From: Dactylonectria macrodidyma
Taxonomy: Eukaryota > Ascomycota > Sordariomycetes > Hypocreales > Nectriaceae
DNA: 64,000 bases
Assembly (NCBI GenBank): GCA_020744425.1
Contig: JAGMUV010000001.1
Span: 3,844,001-3,908,000, forward strand
Direction: 5' to 3'
Shown: positions 11,153 through 20,942 of the stretch, in pieces
Layout: the number at the start of each line of letters is the position of its first letter
Numbering within the stretch: position 1 is the first letter of the stretch
Made by a program: the position numbers and the translations under genes
Notes under the pieces: generated by a model
Database searches by the model: none
What the model was told of the DNA's origin: nothing
What the model saw: only the letters and a program-made list of their open reading frames with translations

Positions 11153-11602
11153 CTACTTCGAAATCAATGACAAATCGCCACTGAATGGCGCCTGAGAAAT
11201 GACCTTGCGCTCAGTGATCTTCCAATCTTCCCGACCGTCAAAAAAGACCTTGACAAGCTTGTCCTGATACATGCCCCAATTAGATACACATTTACCTTCG
11301 TCCTTGCCCACGCCGAAAAGGTCGGCCCTGCAATAAGTCGTGACTTCGGCTGTTTTTTCGCCCGTGAGTTCGATGAGCTGCGTGCTCAGAGCATGTTGTG
11401 TTTTGAGAGTCCCGACCATGCCCTGTACTGTGGCCTTGAGTGCTGTAATCCCTTCGATGGCACCGACGGGCTCGGGGAAGTATGCCTTGGCGTTGTCCAG
11501 GAAGGCGTTTGAGAAGATGTCCCAGTCTCTGAGATCGATGCCGATGCAGTAACGTGCGATGCAGTTGCGGATGAGTTCGTGGTCTGAAGTGGCTGGGACC
11601 AT
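11153..11602 (-). CDS. SnoaL-like domain protein (NTF2-like fold), 149 aa
   Basis: A single-exon small protein of the NTF2/SnoaL fold. It starts MVPATSDHELIRNCIARYCIGIDLRDWD, the typical first helix pair of SnoaL_4-type proteins, and continues with TQHALSTQLIEL, TTYCRADLFG and a C-terminal DWKITERKVISQ strand. Length (149 aa) fits the family (130-160). Members act as cyclases, dehydratases or steroid-isomerase-like enzymes, or have no known activity; the substrate cannot be told. It is convergent with the bZIP gene, with about 160 bp between stops. No lesion seen. Confidence 0.8.
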   Translation of the reverse strand: MVPATSDHELIRNCIARYCIGIDLRDWDIFSNAFLDNAKAYFPEPVGAIEGITALKATVQGMVGTLKTQHALSTQLIELTGEKTAEVTTYCRADLFGVGKDEGKCVSNWGMYQDKLVKVFFDGREDWKITERKVISQAPFSGDLSLISK

Positions 11603-12121
11603 TGTGATTCGTTTTGAAAAGTAGAGTTTGGGTGGGCAAATGGATTTTGTTAAATGTTACTGCGAAATGCGTCTTATTGACAATCAATTATGATAATGTA
11701 CTGGCCTTCTTTAATGTCTGCGTAGATGAGAGGGAATGCAAATATAAGTAAGTGCTTTCAGGAAAAGGTTCCTCCACCAGAACTTGGGAATTCTGCGTAG
11801 AAAATGCCGTGAAATCCTCGGGCGTTGTGACCGCCAAGTCAACAATAATGGAGTCGGTTCCGCTATCGAAGCTTTCCACGGCGCAGCACCGCCATGTGCC
11901 ATTACAAATTGAATTAACGTTAAATATGGTTGATAAGCGAGTCGCAGACTTTCTACGACACTCATCGTAATTGAGCAGACGTGCAGTAGGTCGCCATGGC
12001 GTTGATTGCTAAACATAGAAGGATCTCCATGCCCAGACGGAGCCGCTCTAGACCGACCGAGAGTGCGTTATGTGTGCTCGACCCTGTGATGTCGCGGATT
12101 TACCGACGTAATCAAATGGCA
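11603..12121. other. Intergenic, possible unrecognised exon
   Basis: A minus-strand frame around 11688-11895 reads ESFDSGTDSIIVDLAVTTPE and has a protein-like composition, but it has no recognisable domain, no start and no partner exon. Not called as a gene. Confidence 0.3.
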
Positions 12122-12535
12122 GTCCATAGCTTAGTCAGATATTATGCACACCCAAAGCCATCCGTTGCTTTGCCGTATTCATCAAACACCAAGTTCTTGA
12201 TGTAGCCCGGACCCGCAATTTGTCTACCTATTCACACCTGCGCTGGTAATCAATTGGCGGAATCTGCCATGACTCGCGCGAGATTTTCAGACTAGACTTT
12301 CAACCACGTTAAGTAAGCCGGGCTCCCTCTCCACAATTTGTCTACCTGGCCGAGAATAATAAATCGGAACAGCGGACAGGGCAGCCGCCTTACTCTATAG
12401 AGCCTCCGCAACGTGATATTTATTATATTCAGACCTTCAGATACTTTAATTCCTCGTGATTCTAATCGATTGAAAATTCCGATTTATCCTACTAGCAGAT
12501 ATCAATAATTCCACTATAGCATACTACTACTAACT
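12122..12535 (+). repeat. Dispersed repeat, copy 2
   Basis: Second copy of the 3278-3612 repeat. It carries about 65 extra bases (around 12230-12294) that copy 1 has lost between short cta direct repeats. Many differences in its 3' half are T or A where copy 1 has C or G, as expected if this copy was RIP-mutated. Confidence 0.7.
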
Positions 12536-12706
12536 TATATCTCATTTTAATCCCGCCTAGATCAGCCTTCCCCACAAGCCGACATTAATAATAATAACAA
12601 CCCCCTCCCTAAATAAGCACGCCACAATTAAGACCCATTACCAGCGCCATATCAGTTCTGCCTCTATCCATGTAGTAGCACAATAACCACGTCAACTACC
12701 GCCACC

Positions 12707-13073
12707 ATGGCCCAAGTTGTCGCCGACGTGACTCGGGTCATCAATGCCCCCATTGGGCAAATTTGGGGCATCGTCACATCCTTCGGCGCTGAGTCCTTCT
12801 GGTTTCCTGTCGTCGTCACGTCTTCCCTTCAGGGCTACGGCCTGGATTCCGTGCGCGCACCCTACACTTCGAAAACGGTCCCTGAGGGAACAATTCCATG
12901 ACGAAATGGTCGTCTGCGATCCAGCCAGGCACCTCCTCCGCTACAGGGTTTGCAACGACGATTTCCCTGATGCTGGAGAAGTCTACCCCAACATTGCCTT
13001 GGAGGATATCGACGGCAAGTCGACCAAGCTGAGGTGGTTTTCAGAGGGTGAGCCGATGCCTGATGAGGTCTAG
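12707..13073 (+). pseudogene. SRPBCC/START-like protein (polyketide cyclase-like), frameshifted and truncated
   Basis: The ATG at 12707 sits in a good context (gccaccatgg). It begins MAQVVADVTRVINAPIGQIW, then GIVTSFGAESFWFP, the first strand and helix of a Bet v1/SRPBCC fold. The frame runs into a stop after PEGTIP. Removing one C of the CC at 12896-12897 continues the same fold as HDEMVVCDPARHLLRYR up to PMPDEV, where a TAG at 13071 ends it short of the C-terminal helix. SRPBCC proteins are usually about 150-160 aa; about 122 codons remain. One insertion plus loss of the final helix point to a pseudogene. Confidence 0.7.
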
Positions 13074-13330
13074 CGTGCCAGCCTCGTACCTACAACGCCG
13101 TTCTATTCTAGGTGTTCATCTGCACCTCAGCTGCGTCATCAACATTCACACGAAACATTCAACGATGGAAGAACTGGAAGAGGCACTCAATCAAGCACCC
13201 GAAGGCCGAGTCCCAGTGGGCTTGACGCTGAGCTCGCCCTGTCGGAACCCTCGAAAGAGACAGAAGGCCACCGCCAAGGAGGATGCCGACCCCCACACAG
13301 TCACGGAGCTAGAGATCGACTATGATATCA

Positions 13331-14345
13331 GTGGCATGCTTACGCAGTTGGCATTCTCTGTGCTCTCCCTATAGAGCTTCTCGCGGTATGGGCGTTATTT
13401 GACAGTAAGTACACTACCCCCAAGAACCTACGAGGAGACAGCAACAACTACGCATTGGGGACGATGAACGGACACATGGTCGTCGCTGCTTGTCTCCCAT
13501 CAGGTGAGTACGGGACAAATGCGGCGGCTGACTCTGCATCCAACATGAAGAGACGCTTCCCCGGCATCAGATTCTGTCTCCTGGTTGGCATAGGCGGCGG
13601 TGCTCCTACAGAAGAGAATGATATCCGACTGGGAGACGTCGTGGTGAGTCTTCTGATAACTAGGTTCCCTGGCGTAATCCAATACGACCGAGGCAAGGAA
13701 ATTGAGGGTGGCACCTTTGGACGCACCGGGTCTCTTCAACCTCCGCCGCGGTATCTGATGACCGCCATTAGTTCTCTGAGATCAAATCCCGATCTCCCTT
13801 CTGACGCACTTCAGCCGTACCTTGAGAATATTGCAGCACGGGTGCCGGATTCCTTCAAGACACAGTATAGACACCCTGGGCAGGAGCATAACGATCTCTT
13901 TAAACTGGCATGCTCTACATGCCGGGCTCACGGGGAGTGTGCCAACAGAGACAGCCAGATGCAGAGGAGACTTTACCGACCGACGAACCATCCGGAAGTC
14001 CATTACGGCCTCATTGCCTCTGGCAACCGGGTGCTTAAAGACGCAAAGGTTCGAGAGCAATGGGCGCGGGAATACGGTATCCTGTGTTTCGAGATGGAGG
14101 CAGCTGGGGTCATGAATATATTTCCTTGTCTTGTTATCCGGGGCATCTGCGACTATGCGGACTCTTATAAAAATAAACTATGGCAATAGTATGCGGCTGC
14201 TACGGCGGCTGCTTATGCTAAGTTGCTCCTGGGCGAGGTAGCCGCGTGTGATGAAGAATGGGATGAGTTTTCGCTAAGGCGAGGAGGGAGCTTTTTCGAG
14301 CAGGAAGCTCTGGAAGGGCCGCATAGCAAGCGGCAAAGAGTCTGA
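13331..14345 (+). pseudogene. PNP_UDP (nucleoside phosphorylase) domain of NLR type, with in-frame TAG
   Basis: The frame starts with YAVGILCALPIELLAVWALF (from 13341), the opening strand of the fungal NLR-type nucleoside phosphorylase domain. It continues with GTMNGHMVVAACLPSGEYG, CLLVGIGGGAP, DIRLGDVVVS and CFEMEAAGVMN to IRGICDYADSYKNKLWQ. A TAG at 14187-14189 interrupts, after which YAAATAAAYAKLLLGEV continues in frame to the TGA at 14343. The domain is a homologue of the N-terminal domain of the NLR gene at 24615-29127. Just upstream, a coding-like stretch (13165-13320) sits in another frame; a 35-nt GTCACG...CAG intron would join it but is very short. No NACHT or repeat domain follows, so it is a solitary, broken sensor domain. 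Confidence 0.8.
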
Positions 14346-14442
14346 ATTGATATCTGTCTATAAGATTATTACTTGTATATCATAAAACAAGGTCGGTTGG
14401 CACGAAAAGACAGACGCAGAACAGCGAAAAGCTGGACATCAC

Positions 14443-14859
14443 ATGGGCCTCAGTGATCTGATTTCGAGAAAGATGGTCCATGTTTATCCAAATGAACCAG
14501 ACAGGAGTGACGATGACTACCTCGCTGGGCTATGGCGCTGTCAGCTACCAACCGCGCTCTGCTGGTACGCAGAAGGCTCACCAACCTCTCGACCACTCAA
14601 GTACAAGGCCCCCTCGTGGACTTGGGCTTTAATTGACGGCCCGTTCGACACTAGGCTGAGCTATGTTTACCTGCCAATGCGTCTCTATCGAACGAATCTG
14701 GCTTCACCACGTCAACGAGAAGTAGATGACCGGTCCTATAGTGGGAAGGGCACTGTCGAGAATGTGGGGCCAGAAAGTTGTATCGACCGGCAAAGGTGTC
14801 ATAAAACTGAGTGGATGCGTCCATCGTCACCGCCGCCAGTGGGGTGCATAGCTCTCTAG
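14443..14859 (+). pseudogene. C-terminal relic of a HET-domain protein
   Basis: The frame contains DDDYLAGLWRCQLPTALCWY, then KYKAPSWTWALIDGP. These are the two hallmarks found downstream of the HET domain in fungal heterokaryon-incompatibility proteins (usually D.YLAGLW...L...LLW and Y.APSWSWAS.DG). The HET domain itself is missing upstream, and the following sequence loses similarity. HET proteins trigger programmed cell death after non-self recognition; this copy cannot. It lies next to the orphan PNP domain, so both may be debris of one incompatibility gene cluster. Confidence 0.65.
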
Positions 14860-15084
14860 GGGACGACGACTCGTTCGTAAGTGTGGTCATGGAATAGATA
14901 ACGAAGCGCTACTTCTAAGATAGACACAACACAGGCAGAAATAAGAGCAGTATTCTATAGAACGTAGCAGACATATAATGACAGTCAGGTTATACAGTAG
15001 GACAGGTCTATCCTATTTTATAATATTTATATTTTATAATATAGATAAGAACTAAACTAAGCTTTTTTTTATTTTTAAAGTAAA

Positions 15085-17131
15085 ATGAGCGTCCTTAACC
15101 TTAACTTAATTAGTATAGTAGCGCAGTGTGGCTATTCGATTAGCGCAGTATTTATAGTAAGAGGGTTGTGGAGAAGCGAACTTGGGCATGAGGATGCGGC
15201 GAAGTTTTGTGCTATAGCAATAACACAAATAAGCCTAATAGGCGGATCGTGGCTCTCGCGGATAGCTGTCTTGGCGACTCTGGCCCATCCCTCGATCCAG
15301 CAACGAGATCCTGTCAAGGATTTTTGTCGAAGATTTGGACACCAAACAGCAGTGGTGGATCGCAAAGTTGTATATTGATGGAGGGCTTGTCAACTGGAAA
15401 TCCATGGGCGGGAACTATACGAGTAAGCTGCGCTCTCATTCTCACATATACTTTTATCCGCCAAACCAGTTCCCTAGATTCATGGCTTATATGGCACGAT
15501 CTCGACACTGCCCCTGGGACCATGCCGCCAATGCACACCAATCTTACCAAGAACGCATCGATCCCTTCCGTACACGGCGGAGCCCTCTGGGCAGACGATG
15601 TCAACTACCGCTTATTCCTTTTTGGGGGCGAATTCTACAGCGACGATCCGACGACTTTGAGCCTGATGTCGTATGACATTTGGTATGATCAATGGGACGA
15701 TTTTGGGCCTCCCCGCGCAGGTATTCAGCGTGTCAGTTATGGAGCCTCCATGAGTGTCATGGAGCGAGGAGAATGGTACGGTAGCGTCCAGCTTTTGTTA
15801 ATTGCATTCATACTAAACATTAATTAGCTGAATAGATACTACTATGGGGGCTATCTATCGAATGCCTCCGTTTCGGACTGGAGCGGCCGCCCCCGTGCAA
15901 CATCGGATCTAATTCGCTACGAGATGGACGGCAATTCATGGAGCAAGCTCGCGGGACCAGACGATATCAGACGAGCTGAGGGTGTCATGACATTTATCCC
16001 TGCCAGCGACGGCGGTATGCTGGTTTATTTTGGCGGCGTCCAGGATCCTCACCACAACGGGACAATGATTCCGCAGCCGATGGAGCAAATATTCCTCTAC
16101 GATATGATATCAAATAAGTAGCACGTCCGAGAGGCCACTGGCACCGTTCCTGAGTACCGGAGAAGGTTCTGTGCTGGAGCTGTGTGGGCCAAGGATAGAA
16201 GTAGTTACAACATGTATGATTCCCCTTGCATCCCTCTGTTAGCCCTGTTCTCGCCTTTTCCATGAAGATATTAACCTCAAGATAGATATCTTAACGCCGG
16301 TCTAAGCTTTGGCGGATATGGCTTTGACGATGTCTACGTTCTCTCTCTTCCCTCTTTCACATGGATCAAAATCTACCCGGTCGACCGGAATGGGACAGGC
16401 GAATACCCTTCGCACAGCCTATCCTGTAACATCGTCAACGAAGTGTCTCAAATGCTCACTATTGGAGGCTCGTTCCCCAGCGACAACACATGCGACTCCG
16501 AGTCGGTCTTGGGGGTCCATAACGTCGATCTCGGTAACCAAATTAAGGGCAACTTCAAGAAAGTATGGGCAGAGTACATACCCACCCTCGTCGGGTACAA
16601 GGTCCCCCAGTTTGTGACCCGCGTCATCGGCGGAACCGAAGACGGAGGCGCCACCAAGACGACACCCGACGCCGGATTCGCGGACCATGATATTAGCATC
16701 CTGCTTGGCATGAAAGCCGTCCTCCCGACTCGCACGAGGGCGAATGACGGGCGCAACGACCCCACAACAGCCAAGCCTGGTCTTTCCCAAAGCGCAATCA
16801 TCGGCATTGCTGTCGGGGGGGGGGCGTCGTTTTGCTAGCCCTCCTCGTCTGTCTGTGGCTGCTCCTCAGAAACCACAAAAGGAAATCCAACGCTCGGTCT
16901 GTCGCACCGACCAAACCGCACGTCCAATCACCGCCTACGCCGCTGTCGTTCGGTCCGTGCCACTATACCCAGTCGCCGGAAAGTGGACAGCGCATGAGCC
17001 CAAGGAGATGGGAATGGGATGGCCAGTCCCCAGACCACAATCGTGGCCTGAGATCGTCCCCGGCAAACTCGCCGCCGGGCGAGATGGATAGCCCAGGCGT
17101 CAGAATTGCTGAGCTGGATGTGGGGAATTAG
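15085..17131 (+). pseudogene. Kelch-repeat membrane-anchored protein, three lesions
   Basis: Fungal kelch proteins of this type have an extracellular beta-propeller, one transmembrane helix and a short cytosolic tail. Propeller signatures run RDPVKDFCRRFGHQTAVVD, LYIDGGLVNW, RLFLFGGEFY, RYYYGGYLSN, MLVYFGGVQDP, YLNAGLSFGGYGFDDVY and QMLTIGGSFP. A GT-AG intron at 15423-15477 joins NYT to NSWLIWHDLD; a second lies near 15782-15828 and a third near 16214-16300. The transmembrane helix and RNHKRK stop-transfer follow (16790-16885), then a Pro/Ser tail ending at 17131. Lesions: one extra base near 15366 (after VVDRK), a TAG at 16119-16121 where the frame expects a residue before HVREATG, and a 10-G run at 16815-16824 that throws the helix out of frame. 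The true start is uncertain. Confidence 0.75.
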
Positions 17132-18160
17132 ATAGTGCTAGATAGAGGAACTTAGGGACTTTATATGGCAGTGCAGAGATCAGGGCTACGAGGACGGGAC
17201 GTAGTCTCATCCACATAGCTCATGCATAAGAATAGTCTACTCAGGCTGTAGGGTATTAGAGAGGATCTACTATTCTAGCTTAGCAGCTATGGTAAAAGCT
17301 TTCCATATTGTGTTCCAAAGACGTAGTAACTGACACCTACCCCAGGGTCGCCTGTAGAATCATGATTGGATTCGTAGTCAACCTCATCATCGCCGCGGCG
17401 GTCAAGACACTACATTCCCTCCCAGAAGATCCGGAAACAGTCTCTCATCCTCGCCGTCTGACTTTCCAACTGATACTCGGCGTTAAAACACAAACGGCTC
17501 CACAACGAATTGAAGCTTGGCACCAAGTGCGATCCGAAAATTAAATGACCCCCCTAGTAGCAATTGTATTCTGTGGCAAGGTTGGCTCGGCGAGACGCCT
17601 TTGCTGGGCGCCTGCAACGAGGCAGTGCGTTGCATGCCTAGCGAGGCACAGCGAATGTGCCACCGCCACAAAAAAACAACCCAGGCTTCATCGCTTGCTT
17701 TGATGCCCAACACGTGACGCATAATCTCACTACTGGGCAGCCATAAAGTCGTCACGGTGCTTGCGACGGCGGCCAATACATGGGCGCCCGGGCGCCCAAA
17801 TACAATTGCGCGTCCGGGCGCGCCACCCACAAACTCTCCAGCGTCCCATTGGTTTGAGGCCTACAGAAAACGCCCCCACTAGGTGAGAAGTCGCAAGTTG
17901 CATCCATAGCCTCGATTCCAGACTCAAGGCTTGGGGGTTGAAAAACGCCTTTGAAAGGCGGCTGGCTGCCTTGTGCCGTCATTGCCATGTGACCCTTGGG
18001 GTTTTAGGACAAGAAATGCACCCTGCGCGTCGGCCTCAATTGAGCCTCTTCGCATCTTTCCCCATCGACGATAATTGAAAGAGAGTACGGAGTAAACCCT
18101 ACTCGGATCTTGGAGCTTCATCTGGGACCACCCAGTCAGGTCCAGATCTCTCTGGCTGTC
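17132..18160. other. Intergenic stretch with GC-rich palindromes
   Basis: No gene seen. Contains the perfect 18-nt palindrome at 17781-17798 and, close by, a further GC-rich inverted block (cgtccgggcgcgcc). The 3' end serves as promoter of the membrane protein at 18161. Confidence 0.5.
17781..17798. repeat. 18-nt perfect palindrome TGGGCGCCCGGGCGCCCA
   Basis: Self-complementary over its whole length and differs from the palindrome at 885-902 only at the two symmetric positions 6 and 13 (A/T versus G/C). Flanking bases are not obviously alike. Confidence 0.8.
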
Positions 18161-20227
18161 ATGATGTCTGCTTTGGTTTTTCTCGTCGCTCAGCTCCATA
18201 TATCGCGAGCTCTCCCCGTCTTCGAAACCTCTTCTCGGTTAGACGATTACCGGCAATTGACGGAACCGCACCTCAGCATTCGAGCCCACAACGACGTCAA
18301 GTTCGCTCCGGCATGGGTCCCAGAGCCTAGCACTCGGGGCACGTTCCGACTCCTTTATAGCTGCCTCTTCACACTGACCCTCTGTGTCTACACGGCCATC
18401 CACCTCAATGTGCCAAAGCGACGCGAGACAGGACTCGAGCTATTTTGGCGCAAGCTTAAATGGGTCCTCGTTGCCATCTTTGCCCCCGAGCTCGTCCTGT
18501 ACGCTGCTTACGTGCAATGGCATGTGGCGAGCGTCATGTGTAGCAACCTCAACGACGCGGCCAAGGGGCGCAAGTATCAAGGGGATAAGCTTGCGGACTA
18601 TGGAGATGTGTCGCCATGGGTTGAAGTCAAGACCAAGGTATGCCTGCCGACGGTAAGGCCTGCGTTTCTCTGACCGTACTTGCAGAAACATGAAGAAAAG
18701 TACCGACGTTTCAGTCTGCTATACGGATACTATGTCGTCATGGGCGGCCTGGTACTGGACGGTCGTGACCTGCACGACGAATATTCTCGAGTTACAATTA
18801 CGCCTGAGGGACTCCTCTATCTTGCCTCCAAGGGCCACTTCGTTGACATTTCTGACGAGACGATCAAGGACAAGAGCAAATCTGACGCTTTCGCAAAGAT
18901 CATCGTCATGTTGCAAGTTACTTGGATGATTGTCCAAACCTGCAGTAGACTGGCTGCTGGTCTGCCGGTGACTATCATTGAAGGCCATACCCTTATCCAC
19001 GTCGTCACTGCGCTAGCCATGTACGCCCTGTGGTTCAAAAAACCTCTCAATATCTCCGAGCCAACCATTGTCAACCATGAAGCGTTTGTCGATCGCATAG
19101 CGCTCATGTTGATGTGGTGTACTAAGCTAGGAGGCAAGGCGTCTATACCCAGTCCACACAACAAACGCAACCAGCGCAACTCAAGCTATTTGTCTATTTG
19201 GAAGCGACTATCTATCGGGCTGGTTCGACTCATTGGACTCAAGGAGATCGCCAACAAGATGAAGGAAGATGCCTTCGGCTTGCGGCGACTCACGCTTCGC
19301 CCTGAAGATACTAGCGAGAGCGCATATCTTAACAATTACCTGTCTGAAGTGCGAGAAGTGAAAACAGCCAAAGAGAAGACCGTGCTACAGCGTCGAGAGA
19401 CTGTGCCAAAGAAAGCAGAGAGTATACCGGCCGGAGTGTTCACCGAAACGGAGGGTCAGTTCGAAGCGGGGGAGATCATCAAGGATAGAACTCGACCCAA
19501 ACCAACAGCGACGCCTAGAGAAGCGGATAAACCAGTCATCATTGGTAGCAACCCCGGCCACCTGCCGCGTCTTGGAGCGCCTAGCTACGAAATTCTTCTT
19601 CCGGACGAGAAGAAAAGAGTTACCACAATTTACTCAGGACAGTATCTAAGTTGTGGCATTGGCCCTGATATATACTTCGACATCCTGGCCATTGAGCTCT
19701 CGCCGAAGACAGTCCGTCGCTGGGAGCAGGCGGCCAAAGTCCTTCAGAGGTCCCAGCTGGGTATCCCGGACGCGGCATGCTACTTCATTGACGGCCAGCC
19801 GAGTAACCTTCCGGTACCCGAAAAGGAAGGTCTTGACTCGTTTGGCGATGCCAACATCTTCTGGATTGTCGTGGTCTTTTTCTTCCTGTGTACGGGCTAC
19901 GGCGGCGTCCACTGCGTGGCGTGGAACTCGGACTTTGCGACGCACATCGAGATGGTGTTTTGGCGGGTTGCTTGTATAGATCTCGCGGTGGCTGGCGTGC
20001 TTTACTTTCTTTTATTCGCGTTCCATATGGCTGCGAACGAAGGGCACGAGCAGGGGCCACTCTCTTCCACGTCGAAGCGGATAATTCTAGTACTTGGTTG
20101 GGGACACTTTGCGGTGTATCTCGCGGCGAGGGTGTTTCTGGTGGTGGAGGCGTTTATGAGTGTAAGGCATTTACGAGTTGGGGCGTATGAGGTAGTTGAC
20201 TGGGCAGCGTTCATACCGCATATATAA
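18161..20227 (+). CDS. Polytopic membrane protein, fungal, unknown function (two exons)
   Basis: Exons 18161-18637 and 18686-20227 join in phase 0 across a 48-bp GT-AG intron and give 672 aa. The start ATGATGTCTGCT precedes a hydrophobic segment (ALVFLVAQL). Further predicted membrane segments are FRLLYSCLFTLTLCVYTAI, WVLVAIFAPELVLYAAYV, IHVVTALAMYALWF, IFWIVVVFFFLCTGYGGVH, ACIDLAVAGVLYFLLFAF and LVLGWGHFAVYLAARVFLVV, ending in FIPHI. A long hydrophilic loop between them is rich in Lys and Glu. This architecture is that of a widespread but uncharacterised Pezizomycotina family. No lesion seen, unlike its neighbours. Confidence 0.8.
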
Positions 20228-20273
20228 CGTATAGGAATAAGTAAATAGGATAGATTCAACGTATATTATTTGT

Positions 20274-20385
20274 AGGTTAATTCGACAACTATTCCAGGTC
20301 ACCAGGGACAAGAAACCATCAATCATCTTTCTAGACGAGATTGATGCTATCTCACGAGACGGGTCTGCCAGAAATTCGGCGTGCA
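20274..20385 (+). pseudogene. AAA+ ATPase sliver (Walker B region)
   Basis: In one frame the sequence reads LIRQLFQVTRDKKPSIIFLD, continuing EIDAISRDGSARNS. This is the helix and Walker B strand (hhhhDEID) of Vps4/spastin-type AAA ATPases. No Walker A or sensor motifs are found on either side, and no start is near. It is a fragment of about 35 codons, left by a partial duplication or decay. Confidence 0.6.
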
Positions 20386-20942
20386 TGAAGCCACATGCAA
20401 ATCGAGTCGGGGACCGTGATTTTAGCTCAATCACATACATTAACCAGTCTGGAACACGTTTGAGGTGATTAAACATAGTATACACGACCTCACTGCTCAC
20501 CAATCATCCGGATCATTCTCGCCTCCAGTCCTGAGAAGTAAGGCAAAGAAGGCACTTGCCCTGTGTTGTCTACGCTGCACAAAATCCAGGCTCCTTGAAG
20601 TTGTGGGGCGTGAATATATTTGTGCAGACCCACTTCGCTTGCTTGAACGTGCTCTTTGGGGTTTTGCAACAGTGACCCCTGTACAGTCTGTAGGCTGCCG
20701 TAAGCCGCCGACACAAGTGACATGGTTCGAGATTGCTCCGCGCCCAAGTGTCAGCGGAGAAACTCCGATTCCATGCTGACAACTGCCGGTCTCCTTCCAC
20801 AGACCTCAAAGAACGTCAAGTCCACTCAGTTGCAAAGAAGAACCAGCTTCGACCCCTCCACCTTTTTGCTCCATTTACGAATTGTTAACCTGGTATTCGG
20901 GATTAATCACGTTGACGACCTTGCAAACCCCGCCTGCCGGGA
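20386..20942. other. Intergenic, nothing recognised
   Basis: Open frames exist on both strands but none has a domain. Includes the upstream region of the gene at 20943. Confidence 0.4.

Noticed and set aside
20171..20503. 110-codon minus-strand frame over the AAA-ATPase sliver
   Set aside because: The plus strand carries the recognisable Walker B sequence; the minus frame is its shadow.
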